A DNA stretch of 7,823 nt from Chloroflexia bacterium. Its GTDB lineage: Bacteria > Chloroflexota > Chloroflexia > Thermomicrobiales > UBA6265. The stretch lies in assembly GCA_013696525.1 (NCBI GenBank), contig JACCYK010000347.1, forward strand, positions 1 through 7,823. Direction: 5' to 3'. The translations under genes and the position numbers were made by a program. Position 1 is the first letter of the stretch. Every line of letters starts with the position of its first letter. Shown one piece after another: positions 1 through 5,637 of this stretch. Under the pieces are notes generated by a model. The model was not told the DNA's origin, ran no database searches, and worked only from the letters and a program-made list of their open reading frames with translations.

Positions 1-165
1 GTGCTGGGCCTGCTTGGCGAGCGGTTGACCGATCAGGAAATTGCCGGGCGATTGTTTCTTAGCCCACGCACGGTCGAAGGCCACGTCGCCAAGATCCTGG
101 CGAAGTTGGAAGTCGGCAACCGGCGACAGGCGCTCGCGGTTGCGGTGCAGCACGGCCTGATCTGA
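1..165 (+). CDS. LuxR-family transcriptional regulator, C-terminal HTH fragment (5' end outside window)
   Basis: The reading frame is open from the first base and ends at a TGA. The 54 visible residues form the LuxR/GerE-type helix-turn-helix. They include the scaffold segment LTDQEIAGRLFLSPRTVEGH, whose recognition helix lies around SPRTVEGHVAKIL, followed by KLEVGNRRQALAVAVQHGLI, which closes the four-helix domain. In this family the domain binds promoter DNA as a dimer, usually at the end of a sensory, response-receiver or large ATPase module. None of that upstream part is visible, so the signal sensed and the class (NarL-like response regulator or MalT-like ATPase regulator) cannot be decided. 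The initial GTG is just an internal Val codon. The DNA-binding end looks intact. Confidence 0.93.
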   Translation: MLGLLGERLTDQEIAGRLFLSPRTVEGHVAKILAKLEVGNRRQALAVAVQHGLI

Positions 166-203
166 CCAGGCGAATACGTACCAATCCACATAGCCAGTAT
201 GGA

Positions 204-227
204 TGCGCCCGAGTCTGACCGGGCGCA
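204..227 (+). terminator. Terminator-like hairpin after the LuxR gene
   Basis: An 8-bp perfect inverted repeat (TGCGCCCG at 204-211, CGGGCGCA at 220-227) encloses an 8-base loop, 38 bases after the regulator stop. It is GC-rich and well placed to end transcription, but no T-run follows. It is therefore either a T-less intrinsic terminator, an mRNA 3'-end stabiliser, or chance pairing in GC-rich DNA. Confidence 0.38.
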
Positions 228-344
228 CGCAATGTCCAGACCCGAGGGAACGGCGACACGCTCCGCACGGATCAGCACCTGACGGCTGGGCCGCCCGGCG
301 ACACCGGCTACCGGTGAGCGGCCGGCCCTTGATGCTGGAGATGA

Positions 345-608
345 ACCCTGACGATCTCCCGCTCCGGTCTGACCATGCACCTGAGCGAGCAGCATGGTGA
401 CGCCAGCCCTGGTTCGACCGCCTACGTCACGATGCGCGGGACCGACGCCTTCTGGTCCGAGCTTGCCGCCAGGGACCATCCCTATCTAAAGCCGGGCATC
501 GAGACCGTCGACTGGGGACGGGTGCTCACGGTGATCGATCCGTTCCGCACCCAGTTGCGGTTCCGCGAGCCCCGTGGGGCGGACGCCCACGAAATGGACC
601 CTGGGTGA
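345..608 (+). pseudogene. VOC / glyoxalase-bleomycin resistance-like protein, N-terminally truncated
   Basis: From 345 to the TGA at 608 one frame reads as the C-terminal two-thirds of a vicinal-oxygen-chelate (VOC) protein of the bleomycin-resistance type. The recognisable pieces are a strand ending in GLTMHLSEQHGD, then AYVTMRGTDAFWSELAARD, then YLKPGIETVDWGR, and the closing strand VIDPFRTQLRFRE, whose final Glu is the usual metal-ligand position. Intact relatives are roughly 120 residues and begin with a strand-helix unit (variants of VLRVxDxxxSxxFYxxxLGF). Here that half is absent: an in-frame TGA lies at 342-344 and no other upstream frame restores it. The first ATG (375) would give a 77-residue protein lacking the first beta-alpha-beta-beta-beta unit needed for the fold. 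The family DPFGN motif is changed to DPFRT. I read it as a decayed gene; a functional half-domain is the alternative. Confidence 0.6.
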
Positions 609-849
609 CGATGACGCGGGTGCCGGCGGGTGCGTGCGGCCCCCGCCTCGCCGCTGGCCACGGTCAGGCCCAATCAGGATGATGGCGTATCTCCAACGCC
701 GATCATCCCGGCTTGCCCGGCACGGACTTCGGATAGCCGCCACCTTGCTATCATCTCCGCATCGTCCTGATTGCCGCGAGGCGCGACCAACCGTCGCGCC
801 CGCTCCCCCGGCCCCGGTTTGCCTCGGTCGTCGAACGGAGTGTTTGCAC

Positions 850-1374
850 ATGCGTCGCCCGATCCAGCAAGTTGTCCTCGCCGTGTCGCTCGTCCTGAGC
901 GTAGCCCTGGCATCGGTGCCCGTGGTCGTGGCGGATCAGCATGGGACGCCAGCAGGTGGCACGCCGGCCGCGACGGCGGCCGTGGAGCGGGAGGTGCTGG
1001 TCGAGAGCGAGCCGGCGACCGCGCCGGGGGAGCTGTTCCAGCTTGTCCGCTACAGGATCCCGGCTCACCTGACGCTACCCGCCCACACCCACCCCGGTAT
1101 CCAGATGAACACCATCGAGGCCGGCACGTTGACCTACTACGTCGTCGCCGCGGGGGAAATCCTCGTCACGCGAGCCGACGGCGAAGAAGAGACCTTCGGC
1201 CCCGGCGAGGAGACGACCTTTGCCGTGGGCGATTCGTTCGTCGAACCGGCCGGCATCGTCCACTACGGGGCAAATCTCACGTCCGAACCGGTCCGCATCC
1301 TGACCGCCTCCTTGCTGGCCGCCAACGAGCCGCCATCAACCCTGGCCGGCCTCGCCACCCCGGCGACGGACTAG
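850..1374 (+). CDS. Secreted single-domain cupin protein
   Basis: This encodes 174 residues. Residues 1 to about 28 form a signal peptide: MRR, then a hydrophobic stretch ending near VVVADQ. A low-complexity linker (about 31-44, HGTPAGGTPAATAA) leads to one cupin beta-barrel (about 50-156). Cupin motif 1 is visible as PAHTHPGIQMNTIEAGT, giving metal-ligand candidates H79, H81 and E90. Motif 2 is GDSFVEPAGIVHYGAN, an exact G-x5-P-x-G-x2-H-x3-N match with H138. All four usual metal ligands are present, so a metal-binding exported protein is likely; the substrate or reaction cannot be told. The ATG at 850 is chosen because ACGGAG precedes it by 9 bases and the signal peptide starts there. The frame stays open upstream to 574, but that extension is basic and low in structure. 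The gene stands alone and converges on the next minus-strand genes. Confidence 0.85.
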   Translation: MRRPIQQVVLAVSLVLSVALASVPVVVADQHGTPAGGTPAATAAVEREVLVESEPATAPGELFQLVRYRIPAHLTLPAHTHPGIQMNTIEAGTLTYYVVAAGEILVTRADGEEETFGPGEETTFAVGDSFVEPAGIVHYGANLTSEPVRILTASLLAANEPPSTLAGLATPATD

Positions 1375-1433
1375 CTGGGACGCGACGCGAAATCACGACG
1401 GTTCTCGTTCTATGGAGTCGTGGTGATCGTCTG

Positions 1434-1467
1434 GCGCGGGCAGGCGCCGGGCAGGTCATGCCCGCGC
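1434..1467. terminator. Hairpin between convergent genes
   Basis: A 9-bp perfect inverted repeat (GCGCGGGCA at 1434-1442, TGCCCGCGC at 1459-1467) has a 16-base loop. It lies in the 92-base gap between the cupin stop (1374) and the converging membrane-protein stop (1467). An alternative inner stem is GGGCA/TGCCC (1449-1453 with 1459-1463). The position suits a bidirectional terminator, but there is no T-run on either side, so the role is inferred from place and pairing only. Confidence 0.35.
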
Positions 1468-1589
1468 TACATCGCGGGGTCCATATACGGGTTGACGAAC
1501 GAGCCGGTGAAAGAGAGGATCGCCAGCACCAGGATGGCCGCCACGATCAGCGTGCAGAGGACCGAGAACAGGAACATCACTCGCGACAT
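1467..1589 (-). CDS. Small single-span membrane protein (40 aa), unrecognised
   Basis: This is a 40-residue protein beginning MSRVMFLF and ending VNPYMDPAM. Residues 4-27 are an uninterrupted hydrophobic helix (MFLFSVLCTLIVAAILVLAI), preceded by Arg3 and followed by a short polar tail FTGSFVNPYMDPAM, so one transmembrane span is expected. AAAGGG lies 8-9 bases before the ATG. The start is 23 bases after the YggT stop on the same strand, so the two are probably co-transcribed. A longer in-frame reading beginning at 1769 overlaps the YggT gene and is unlike a protein, hence the short start. I do not recognise a family. It could assist or stabilise the YggT membrane protein, but that rests only on proximity. 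Confidence 0.6.
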   Translation of the reverse strand: MSRVMFLFSVLCTLIVAAILVLAILSFTGSFVNPYMDPAM

Positions 1590-1612
1590 TGGGCGCACCC
1601 TTTCCCGACCCG

Positions 1613-1870
1613 CTAGCCGAGGGCCGAAATCAACAACTGCCGCAGCACTTGGAGCAAGATGATGGCGACGATGAACGAGAGGTCGATCATCCCCATCGGC
1701 GGGATGATCGAGCGGATCGGCGCGATCAACGGGTCGGTCGCGTCGTTCAAGACGCGGGTAACCGGCCACCGCATGCCGGGGTCGATCCAGGAGAGAATGG
1801 CCCGGCCCACCAAGGCCCAGGTGAGCAGTTGCAAGATCAGCAGCAGGACTTGCAGGATCTGAGTGGTCAT
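1613..1870 (-). CDS. yggT: YggT family integral membrane protein
   Basis: The 85-residue protein has the YggT layout. Hydrophobic helix 1 spans about residues 4-25 and leads into the family motif GRAILSWIDPG. The amphipathic segment DATDPLIAPIRSIIPPMG (44-60) follows, and helix 2 spans about 61-83 (MIDLSFIVAIILLQVLRQLL). YggT proteins are small inner-membrane proteins found across bacteria and in plastids (CCB3). They have been linked to cell-division or envelope organisation and to osmotic tolerance, but the biochemical role is unsettled. The length fits a single-repeat YggT. The ATG at 1870 is preferred because a GGTGAAG-like site lies just upstream and the hydrophobic start is typical. The open frame reaching 1993 would add a charged, non-family extension. 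It is followed closely by the 40-residue membrane gene. Confidence 0.9.
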   Translation of the reverse strand: MTTQILQVLLLILQLLTWALVGRAILSWIDPGMRWPVTRVLNDATDPLIAPIRSIIPPMGMIDLSFIVAIILLQVLRQLLISALG

Positions 1871-1939
1871 ATGCTGGCGCTCTTCACCGAAGACGTACCG
1901 TTCGTGCGTGAACCAAACCGGCCGGGCTCGCACCGGCAC

Positions 1940-1945
1940 AGTATA
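1940..1945 (-). promoter_or_regulatory. Candidate -10 box for the yggT operon
   Basis: Read on the minus strand this is TATACT, one mismatch from TATAAT, about 70 bases before the yggT start. No convincing -35 box is seen at 16-18 bases. The same nonamer GACTATACT also precedes the Phd-vapC operon (3302-3310), which slightly strengthens both calls. Confidence 0.33.
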
Positions 1946-2103
1946 GTCGTAGCGACGATCTCTGCCGGTGGGTCGTGGGCGCGGGCTGAGCATGGATGCG
2001 CGAGAACGGGAAAGGTATGGAATCCCGCCGGCGACATCCCCGCCTTCCTCGCGGCGGAGCGGACCCCGATCAGTAGCGCGGCACCGGCGCGGAGGAGACG
2101 AGG

Positions 2104-2412
2104 ATGATTGCGCGGCAGTGGCGCGGCTGGACGGACATGGAGCACGCGGACGCCTACGAGGCGCTGATCCGCCAGACGATCTTTCCCAAAATGCGGCGGG
2201 TCGACGGGGCGCGCGGCGGCTATCTGCTCCGGCGCGACACCGGCGACGGCGTCGAATTCGTCACCATCACCCTCTTCGATTCGATGGCCGCGATCCGTCG
2301 GTTCGCCGGCGACGATGCCGAGGTCGCCGTGATTTCAGCTGAAGCACGTCAGCTCCTGACCCGGTTCGATGATCGCGTCGCGCATTACGAGGTCGTGGCC
2401 GAGCCAGGGTGA
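2104..2412 (+). CDS. Antibiotic biosynthesis monooxygenase (ABM)-like dimeric alpha/beta-barrel protein
   Basis: This 102-residue protein has the single ferredoxin-like fold of the ABM/dimeric alpha-beta-barrel superfamily. Strand 1 is MIARQWRGWT. Helix 1 is ADAYEALIRQTIFPKMRRVDG. Strands 2-3 are GGYLLRRDTGDGVEFVTITLFDS, followed by the second helix MAAIRRFAGDDAEVAVISAEARQLL. The last strand is RVAHYEVV. Such proteins dimerise into one barrel. Some are cofactor-free oxygenases or haem-degrading enzymes, but many have no known activity, and no catalytic residue here settles which. GGAGGAG lies 6 bases before the ATG, which fixes the start. It appears to be monocistronic: the yggT operon is divergent upstream and the vapC gene converges downstream. 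The fold family is clear; the reaction is unknown. Confidence 0.8.
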   Translation: MIARQWRGWTDMEHADAYEALIRQTIFPKMRRVDGARGGYLLRRDTGDGVEFVTITLFDSMAAIRRFAGDDAEVAVISAEARQLLTRFDDRVAHYEVVAEPG

Positions 2413-2419
2413 CCGGCAC

Positions 2420-2447
2420 GCGCCAACACCGCCCGCCGTTCTGGCGC
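2420..2447 (+). terminator. Hairpin just after the ABM-like gene
   Basis: A 6-bp inverted repeat (GCGCCA at 2420-2425, TGGCGC at 2442-2447) has inner AC/GT pairs possible across a small bulge. It begins 8 bases after the stop codon, in the gap before the converging vapC gene. There is no T-run, so the call rests on position and pairing. Confidence 0.28.
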
Positions 2448-2593
2448 TCGGTCGCATGAGATCGGCAGCGCGACGATGGCACGCAAGATGACATTGGTGG
2501 GGATGAAGCGAGCCAGCCTCTTAGCCTCTTGCCGCGCATCCCGGCAAACTCACCCACGTTATCGGGGCGATTGTTACGATCTCCATCCGACTA

Positions 2594-3022
2594 TCATCGT
2601 TGATTCATCCAAGGATTAATCGTTGCCACGTTGATGCCCTGGACATCCTTTGTGTTACGTGTCACCAGGGCGAGATTGTGGGCGATCGCCGTGGCAGCGA
2701 GCATGGTATCAACCGCTGGTCGAGTGCGTTCGGCTGAAAGTGTCCCCCAGAGCCGCGCTACCCGCGTGTCAATGGGTAGGATGCGATCAGCAAAGTCCTG
2801 CTTGATCTCCTCGATCCAGATTCCAATCCGCATCGCGGCATCGGGATCGCGGCGTTGTCTCATCGCGACCCCCTTCCACAATTCGCCGATGGTCAGCACA
2901 CTGATCCACGGGTCCGATTCATTGAGCGCCTCGAGAAACGCCAGCACGTTGCGGTCAGCGCGAGACTTACGTGTTTCTGAGGTGACGTTTGTGTCAAGCA
3001 GGTATCCCGAAACCTCACTCAA
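2594..3022 (-). CDS. vapC: VapC-type PIN-domain ribonuclease toxin
   Basis: From a TTG start this is a 142-residue PIN-domain protein of the VapC/FitB type. The metal-binding acidic residues are visible: D10 in GYLLDTNVTSE, E47 in ISVLTIGELWKGV, D105 in AVDTMLAATAI, and D126 in LVTRNTKDVQGI, which ends in the usual NPW. VapC toxins are Mg/Mn-dependent ribonucleases that stop translation by cutting tRNA or rRNA unless bound by their antitoxin. All catalytic positions are kept, so it should be active. TTG at 3020-3022 is the only start that removes just the antitoxin overlap: the two genes share 8 bases (TTGAGTGA), which suggests translational coupling. The next in-frame ATG upstream lies well inside the antitoxin gene. 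Codon use is less GC-biased than in neighbouring genes, fitting an acquired module. Confidence 0.92.
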   Translation of the reverse strand: MSEVSGYLLDTNVTSETRKSRADRNVLAFLEALNESDPWISVLTIGELWKGVAMRQRRDPDAAMRIGIWIEEIKQDFADRILPIDTRVARLWGTLSAERTRPAVDTMLAATAIAHNLALVTRNTKDVQGINVATINPWMNQR

Positions 3023-3263
3023 AGGACACCTCGCGACCGAAGTCGGGTTCCCGCTCGATCGTAAAATCATCGACCTTGGGGCCACCAAGGAGGTGGTCCT
3101 TAAAGTTTGGCTTCCGTGCGGTCAGGGCTTGGTAGTCCTCAATCGAGATGACGACAACCCGGTCAGTCCCGTGGCGAGAGATCGTCTGCGGACCATCGTG
3201 CATCGCCTTTTCGATGACTTCGCTCAGCCGTGCCTTCGCCTCCTGAACTTGCCACCTGGACAT
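3015..3263 (-). CDS. Phd/YefM-family antitoxin, partner of VapC
   Basis: This 82-residue protein has the Phd/YefM layout. The N-terminal DNA-binding and dimerisation half is about 1-50 (WQVQEAKARLSEVIEKAMHD, then GPQTISRHGTDRVVVISIEDYQAL). The C-terminal tail is about 51-82 (KPNFKDHLLGGPKVDDF to the end), the part that in this family wraps the toxin and blocks its active site. AGGAG lies 8 bases before the ATG, which supports the start. It is the first gene of a two-gene operon and its stop codon is embedded in the vapC start. Such antitoxins repress their own promoter, and the complex with the toxin represses more tightly, so autoregulation is expected. I saw no convincing operator palindrome. 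Family assignment is secure. Confidence 0.9.
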   Translation of the reverse strand: MSRWQVQEAKARLSEVIEKAMHDGPQTISRHGTDRVVVISIEDYQALTARKPNFKDHLLGGPKVDDFTIEREPDFGREVSFE

Positions 3264-3564
3264 TGAACCAACTCCTGACTAGAAAGACCAGATTAGTGGC
3301 GAGTATAGTCCGACTTGCGATTCGGCGCGGCCGGCTTCGTGCTGGCCTGGTCGTCCGTGGCCCCTCCGACCGCGCCTGGCCGGTGACATCCCTTCGCCCA
3401 GTCTTGGTTTCTTTGCCTTCCCGCGTTGCCATACGTGCGTCGCACGTCCCACCAACGGTAGCTCTCCGACCGGCTTCGCGCCGACATCCATCACGCCTTC
3501 CTCACCCTGGGCTGTGCCCTCATCTGCTGGAAGTACCTCTCAGGACCGGTTTTGAAAGGCGCTC
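3264..3564. other. Gene-poor gap with a possible transposase C-terminal remnant
   Basis: This 301-base stretch lies between the antitoxin start and the protease stop. Its left edge holds the antitoxin leader and promoter. No frame gives a convincing protein over its length. On the plus strand, 3474-3542 (frame starting LRADIHHAF) reads LRADIHHAFLTLGCALICWK and continues YLS. This resembles the closing helix of some DDE transposases, which end in sequences like AFLxLACALICWRxL. It is preceded by a TAG at 3459 and lacks a stop directly after, so at best it is a decayed fragment. I saw no terminal inverted repeats. Confidence 0.3.
3302..3307 (-). promoter_or_regulatory. Candidate -10 box for the antitoxin-vapC operon
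   Basis: TATACT on the minus strand would place transcription start near 3295, giving a leader of about 30 bases before the antitoxin ATG. No good -35 hexamer is present. The upstream GAC is identical to the candidate yggT promoter, and ATCG falls at the same distance in both. Confidence 0.35.
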
Positions 3565-4881
3565 TTAGGCGGCCTTCTCCAGATGGTCACTCATCAGCTC
3601 GTCCAGGATCTGATTGGCTTGGTCGGCGGTCGGGGCTCGCACATAGGAGACGGTATCGCCGGCGAGCGCCAGGCGGGCCACGCCGCCGTCCAGCTCGAGG
3701 GTCAGGTCGTCCGGGCGCTCCGAGGTGAACCCGGCATCGTGGCGCGCTTCTTCATAGGCGCGGAATGCCAGGAAAAACTCCTCCGCCTCGGCGTCGCTTT
3801 CCCAGACCGAGGCCCAAACGAAAGCCTCCGCATCCTCGCCATCGGTCCAGAGCTGGTAGCGATCGCCGTCCCAGCCGGCGGCGGCGGCGCTGGCCGCGTC
3901 TGGCAGCTCGATCGTGCCCATCAGGTCGTTGAGCCCGGCGCCGGGATCGAGATCCGCCAGCAGCACCGCGATCTGGAACTCGCCCATCCGGTTGTCGTCA
4001 ATCTCCTCCCAGCCGGCGCCCAGCGTCGCCGCCGCCTCGGGCAAGGCAACGTCCACCGGTTCCTCCCCGGCCAGGTATTTGTCGGTGTGCAGGATCTGCT
4101 CGGTGCTGGTGGGCGGGCTCGCGTAGGCGGCATCGACCGCCGCCCAGCCGCCATCTTCATACAGCGATTGGACGAACGTGGTGCCGGTCAGATAGGGGAA
4201 GACCAGGCCCAGCGAGATCACCGGCGGCGCGGTATCGAATACCGCGGTCTCCAGGTCGCCGCCGGCCGCGAGCTGGGCCCCCAGTTGCAGGGCCAGGACC
4301 GGCTTGCTGGCGACGTAGAGGATCGAGGTCAGCGAGGCGTCCCCTTCGTAGAGGGCAACCCGGGCCAGGATCTCATCGTCGGTCAGGTCGTCCATGCCGT
4401 CGATCAGCTCGTCGAGCCCCAAATGCTCCGCTTGCAAGACGTGCGTCACCTCGTGCGAGAGGACGTAGGCTTCGAGCGCCCCGAAGCTGCCATCCTGGAT
4501 CACGACCAGGTTCCCCGTCTCCGGGTCGTAGTAACCGCCGGCGCTTTCCCCGAGCAGGTCGATGTTGAGCTGCAGGAGATTGATCTCGGCCGGGACCAGG
4601 CCCAGCGTCGCTGCCGAGCGGATCGCCGCCGCGATGCCGTCCTCGTCCCACTCCTCGCGCAGCAGCGCCTCGATCGCGACCTCGGCTTCCTCGCGGGTCA
4701 GAAAGACCGGATCGAGCGCCGCCACCGGCGGCAGCTCACGCAATGCCGCCGTCTCGGCGGCGACCTCCTCCAGCGCGGCCAGATCCTGACCAAGCGCCGT
4801 CCCCCCGCCGCCGGCGCCGGTGAGCAGCAGCGTCAGGAGCAGGGGCGAGGCCAAACGGAACCAGCGACGGGCTATCTGCAT
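3565..4881 (-). CDS. Exported HExxH zinc metallopeptidase-like protein
   Basis: This is a 438-residue protein. Residues 1-31 form a signal peptide (basic MQIARRWFR, hydrophobic LLLTLLLTG, then a Gly run ending TALGQ). A charged helical region leads to GGYYDPETGNLVVI and then VLSHEVTHVLQAEHLGL, a gluzincin-type HExxH with H143, E144 and H147. The downstream VALYEGDASL gives E179, the likely third zinc ligand. This HExxH plus EGDA pair is typical of uncharacterised secreted peptidase-like proteins. The C-terminal 200 residues (including FVWASVWESDAEAEEFFLAF) form a separate domain of unknown role. The ATG at 4881 is preferred over 4917 because AAAGGA lies about 10 bases upstream and it gives a clean signal peptide. 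The signal sequence reads LLTGAGGGG, which looks like a lipobox lacking its Cys. No substrate can be named. Confidence 0.8.
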   Translation of the reverse strand: MQIARRWFRLASPLLLTLLLTGAGGGGTALGQDLAALEEVAAETAALRELPPVAALDPVFLTREEAEVAIEALLREEWDEDGIAAAIRSAATLGLVPAEINLLQLNIDLLGESAGGYYDPETGNLVVIQDGSFGALEAYVLSHEVTHVLQAEHLGLDELIDGMDDLTDDEILARVALYEGDASLTSILYVASKPVLALQLGAQLAAGGDLETAVFDTAPPVISLGLVFPYLTGTTFVQSLYEDGGWAAVDAAYASPPTSTEQILHTDKYLAGEEPVDVALPEAAATLGAGWEEIDDNRMGEFQIAVLLADLDPGAGLNDLMGTIELPDAASAAAAGWDGDRYQLWTDGEDAEAFVWASVWESDAEAEEFFLAFRAYEEARHDAGFTSERPDDLTLELDGGVARLALAGDTVSYVRAPTADQANQILDELMSDHLEKAA

Positions 4882-5075
4882 CGGAATCGTTTCCTTTCCG
4901 GTCAGTCGTGGTGCCACCGCGCCTGGACATCGGTATCCGGCGGATCAGCGGTCGGCACCCATCAGCAAGGGTAGAAACCGGCGCGGCATCGGCGACCCCG
5001 GCGGCCGGACATGTTCAGGATACGCTGCCAGGCTGGTGCGCTGCCGCCGGCCTACTAAGATTTAGCAACGACACG

Positions 5076-5082
5076 AAGGAGG
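5076..5082 (+). promoter_or_regulatory. Strong ribosome binding site fixing a GTG start
   Basis: AAGGAGG lies 8 bases before GTG at 5091 and decides this start against the in-frame ATG at 4908. The codons between 4908 and 5091 do not look protein-like. Confidence 0.7.
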
Positions 5083-5090
5083 CGGCCGCC

Positions 5091-5291
5091 GTGGAGAAGA
5101 AGGACAAGTCTGTCGCCGCCGTCATCAGTCCCGCTCCTGACGAGCGGCAGCAGGAGGCGCGGGAGCGATTCTGGCAGGCGGCCGAGCGACTCCGCGCTCA
5201 CAATCAGGACAAGGATCCCAACGCGGAGCTCGTGTACATCACCGAGGTGGTCGAGGAAGTACGCAAGGATCGGTATGAGCGCCGCCAGTAA
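5091..5291 (+). CDS. Small charged protein (66 aa), first gene of pair 1; unrecognised, antitoxin-like
   Basis: This 66-residue protein starts at GTG after a perfect AAGGAGG. It is highly charged and predicted helical. After an N-terminal lead (VEKKDKSVAAVISPAPDE) comes a helix DERQQEARERFWQAAERLRA, a short loop NQDKDPNAE, and a closing helix LVYITEVVEEVRKDRYERRQ. The C-terminal EVVEEVRxxRxxRR style is common in small antitoxins and other dimeric helical proteins, but no DNA-binding ribbon-helix-helix or AbrB fold is clear, so I do not assign a family. Its last 17 bases overlap the start of the DUF5647-like gene, so the two are almost certainly co-translated. It is unlike the 113-residue gene that occupies the equivalent place in pair 2. 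Confidence 0.72.
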   Translation: MEKKDKSVAAVISPAPDERQQEARERFWQAAERLRAHNQDKDPNAELVYITEVVEEVRKDRYERRQ

Positions 5292-5535
5292 CCCCGCTGT
5301 GTCCGCCGAGGATCAGCAGATCATCTGCCAGACGTTTGGGTTCATGCGCGGCATCGTGGTGAATCCTGACATCGTGAATGACATCCCTGACGGGGCGAAC
5401 GTCGTCCTAATCCCCGCCGAAGATCCCGACCTCGCCGCGATCGAGATCGAAGCCGGCATGCTCGCCCTCGGTCGCGGCCAGGACGTTTATTTCCGGCATA
5501 TCCGGCCCGGTGACATTATCCCGGCGTCCGAGTGA
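5275..5535 (+). CDS. DUF5647-like protein A (86 aa), second gene of pair 1
   Basis: This is an 86-residue acidic protein. An N-terminal helix (QQIICQTFGFMRGIVVNPDIV) is followed by the signature DIPDGANVVLIPAEDPDLA, then a helix IEIEAGMLALGRGQ and the closing DVYFRHIRPGDII. The pattern NP-x(n)-IPdGA-vvLiP-eDdPeLA is how I recognise the DUF5647 family of small proteins of unknown function. Typical members end soon after a VVYVR-like strand, which here is VYFRHI with an added RPGDII tail. AAGGA lies about 5 bases before the ATG. The gene overlaps its upstream partner by 17 bases. A paralogue lies at 5976-6260: by hand alignment about 49 of 77 residues are identical, including an unbroken block of 19 near the C-terminus. 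Function is unknown. Confidence 0.8.
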   Translation: MSAASNPAVSAEDQQIICQTFGFMRGIVVNPDIVNDIPDGANVVLIPAEDPDLAAIEIEAGMLALGRGQDVYFRHIRPGDIIPASE

Positions 5536-5637
5536 AGCACGATCATCTGACCTGAGTTCCATCTCGTTCACCTACCCGCCACGATCCACGCGCGGCGAAC
5601 GATTCCGCGAGATAATTCGTCACGGGGTTGGCGATAC

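Noticed and set aside
33..479. Minus-strand open frame of 148 codons
   Set aside because: Overlaps the LuxR end and the VOC remnant on the other strand, low-complexity composition, no recognisable motif.
574..849. N-terminal extension of the cupin gene
   Set aside because: The frame is open, but the extension is basic and structureless and would bury the signal peptide; the ATG at 850 has its own ribosome site.
771..1616. Plus-strand open frame of 281 codons overlapping the cupin gene
   Set aside because: Arg/Gly/Pro-rich, spans a real gene and two intergenic regions, no start signal.
2631..3266. Plus-strand open frame opposite the antitoxin and vapC genes
   Set aside because: Antisense to a clear Phd-VapC pair with intact active-site residues; the frame itself shows no family.
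3583..4974. Long plus-strand open frame (463 codons) opposite the peptidase gene
   Set aside because: It is rich in Gly, Arg and Gln with no domain pattern and is antisense to a gene with signal peptide, zinc motif and ribosome site; a typical shadow in GC-rich DNA.
5081..5090. Perfect palindrome GGCGGCCGCC between ribosome site and GTG start
   Set aside because: Ten GC-only bases in GC-rich DNA; overlaps the ribosome-site spacer and needs no regulatory explanation.
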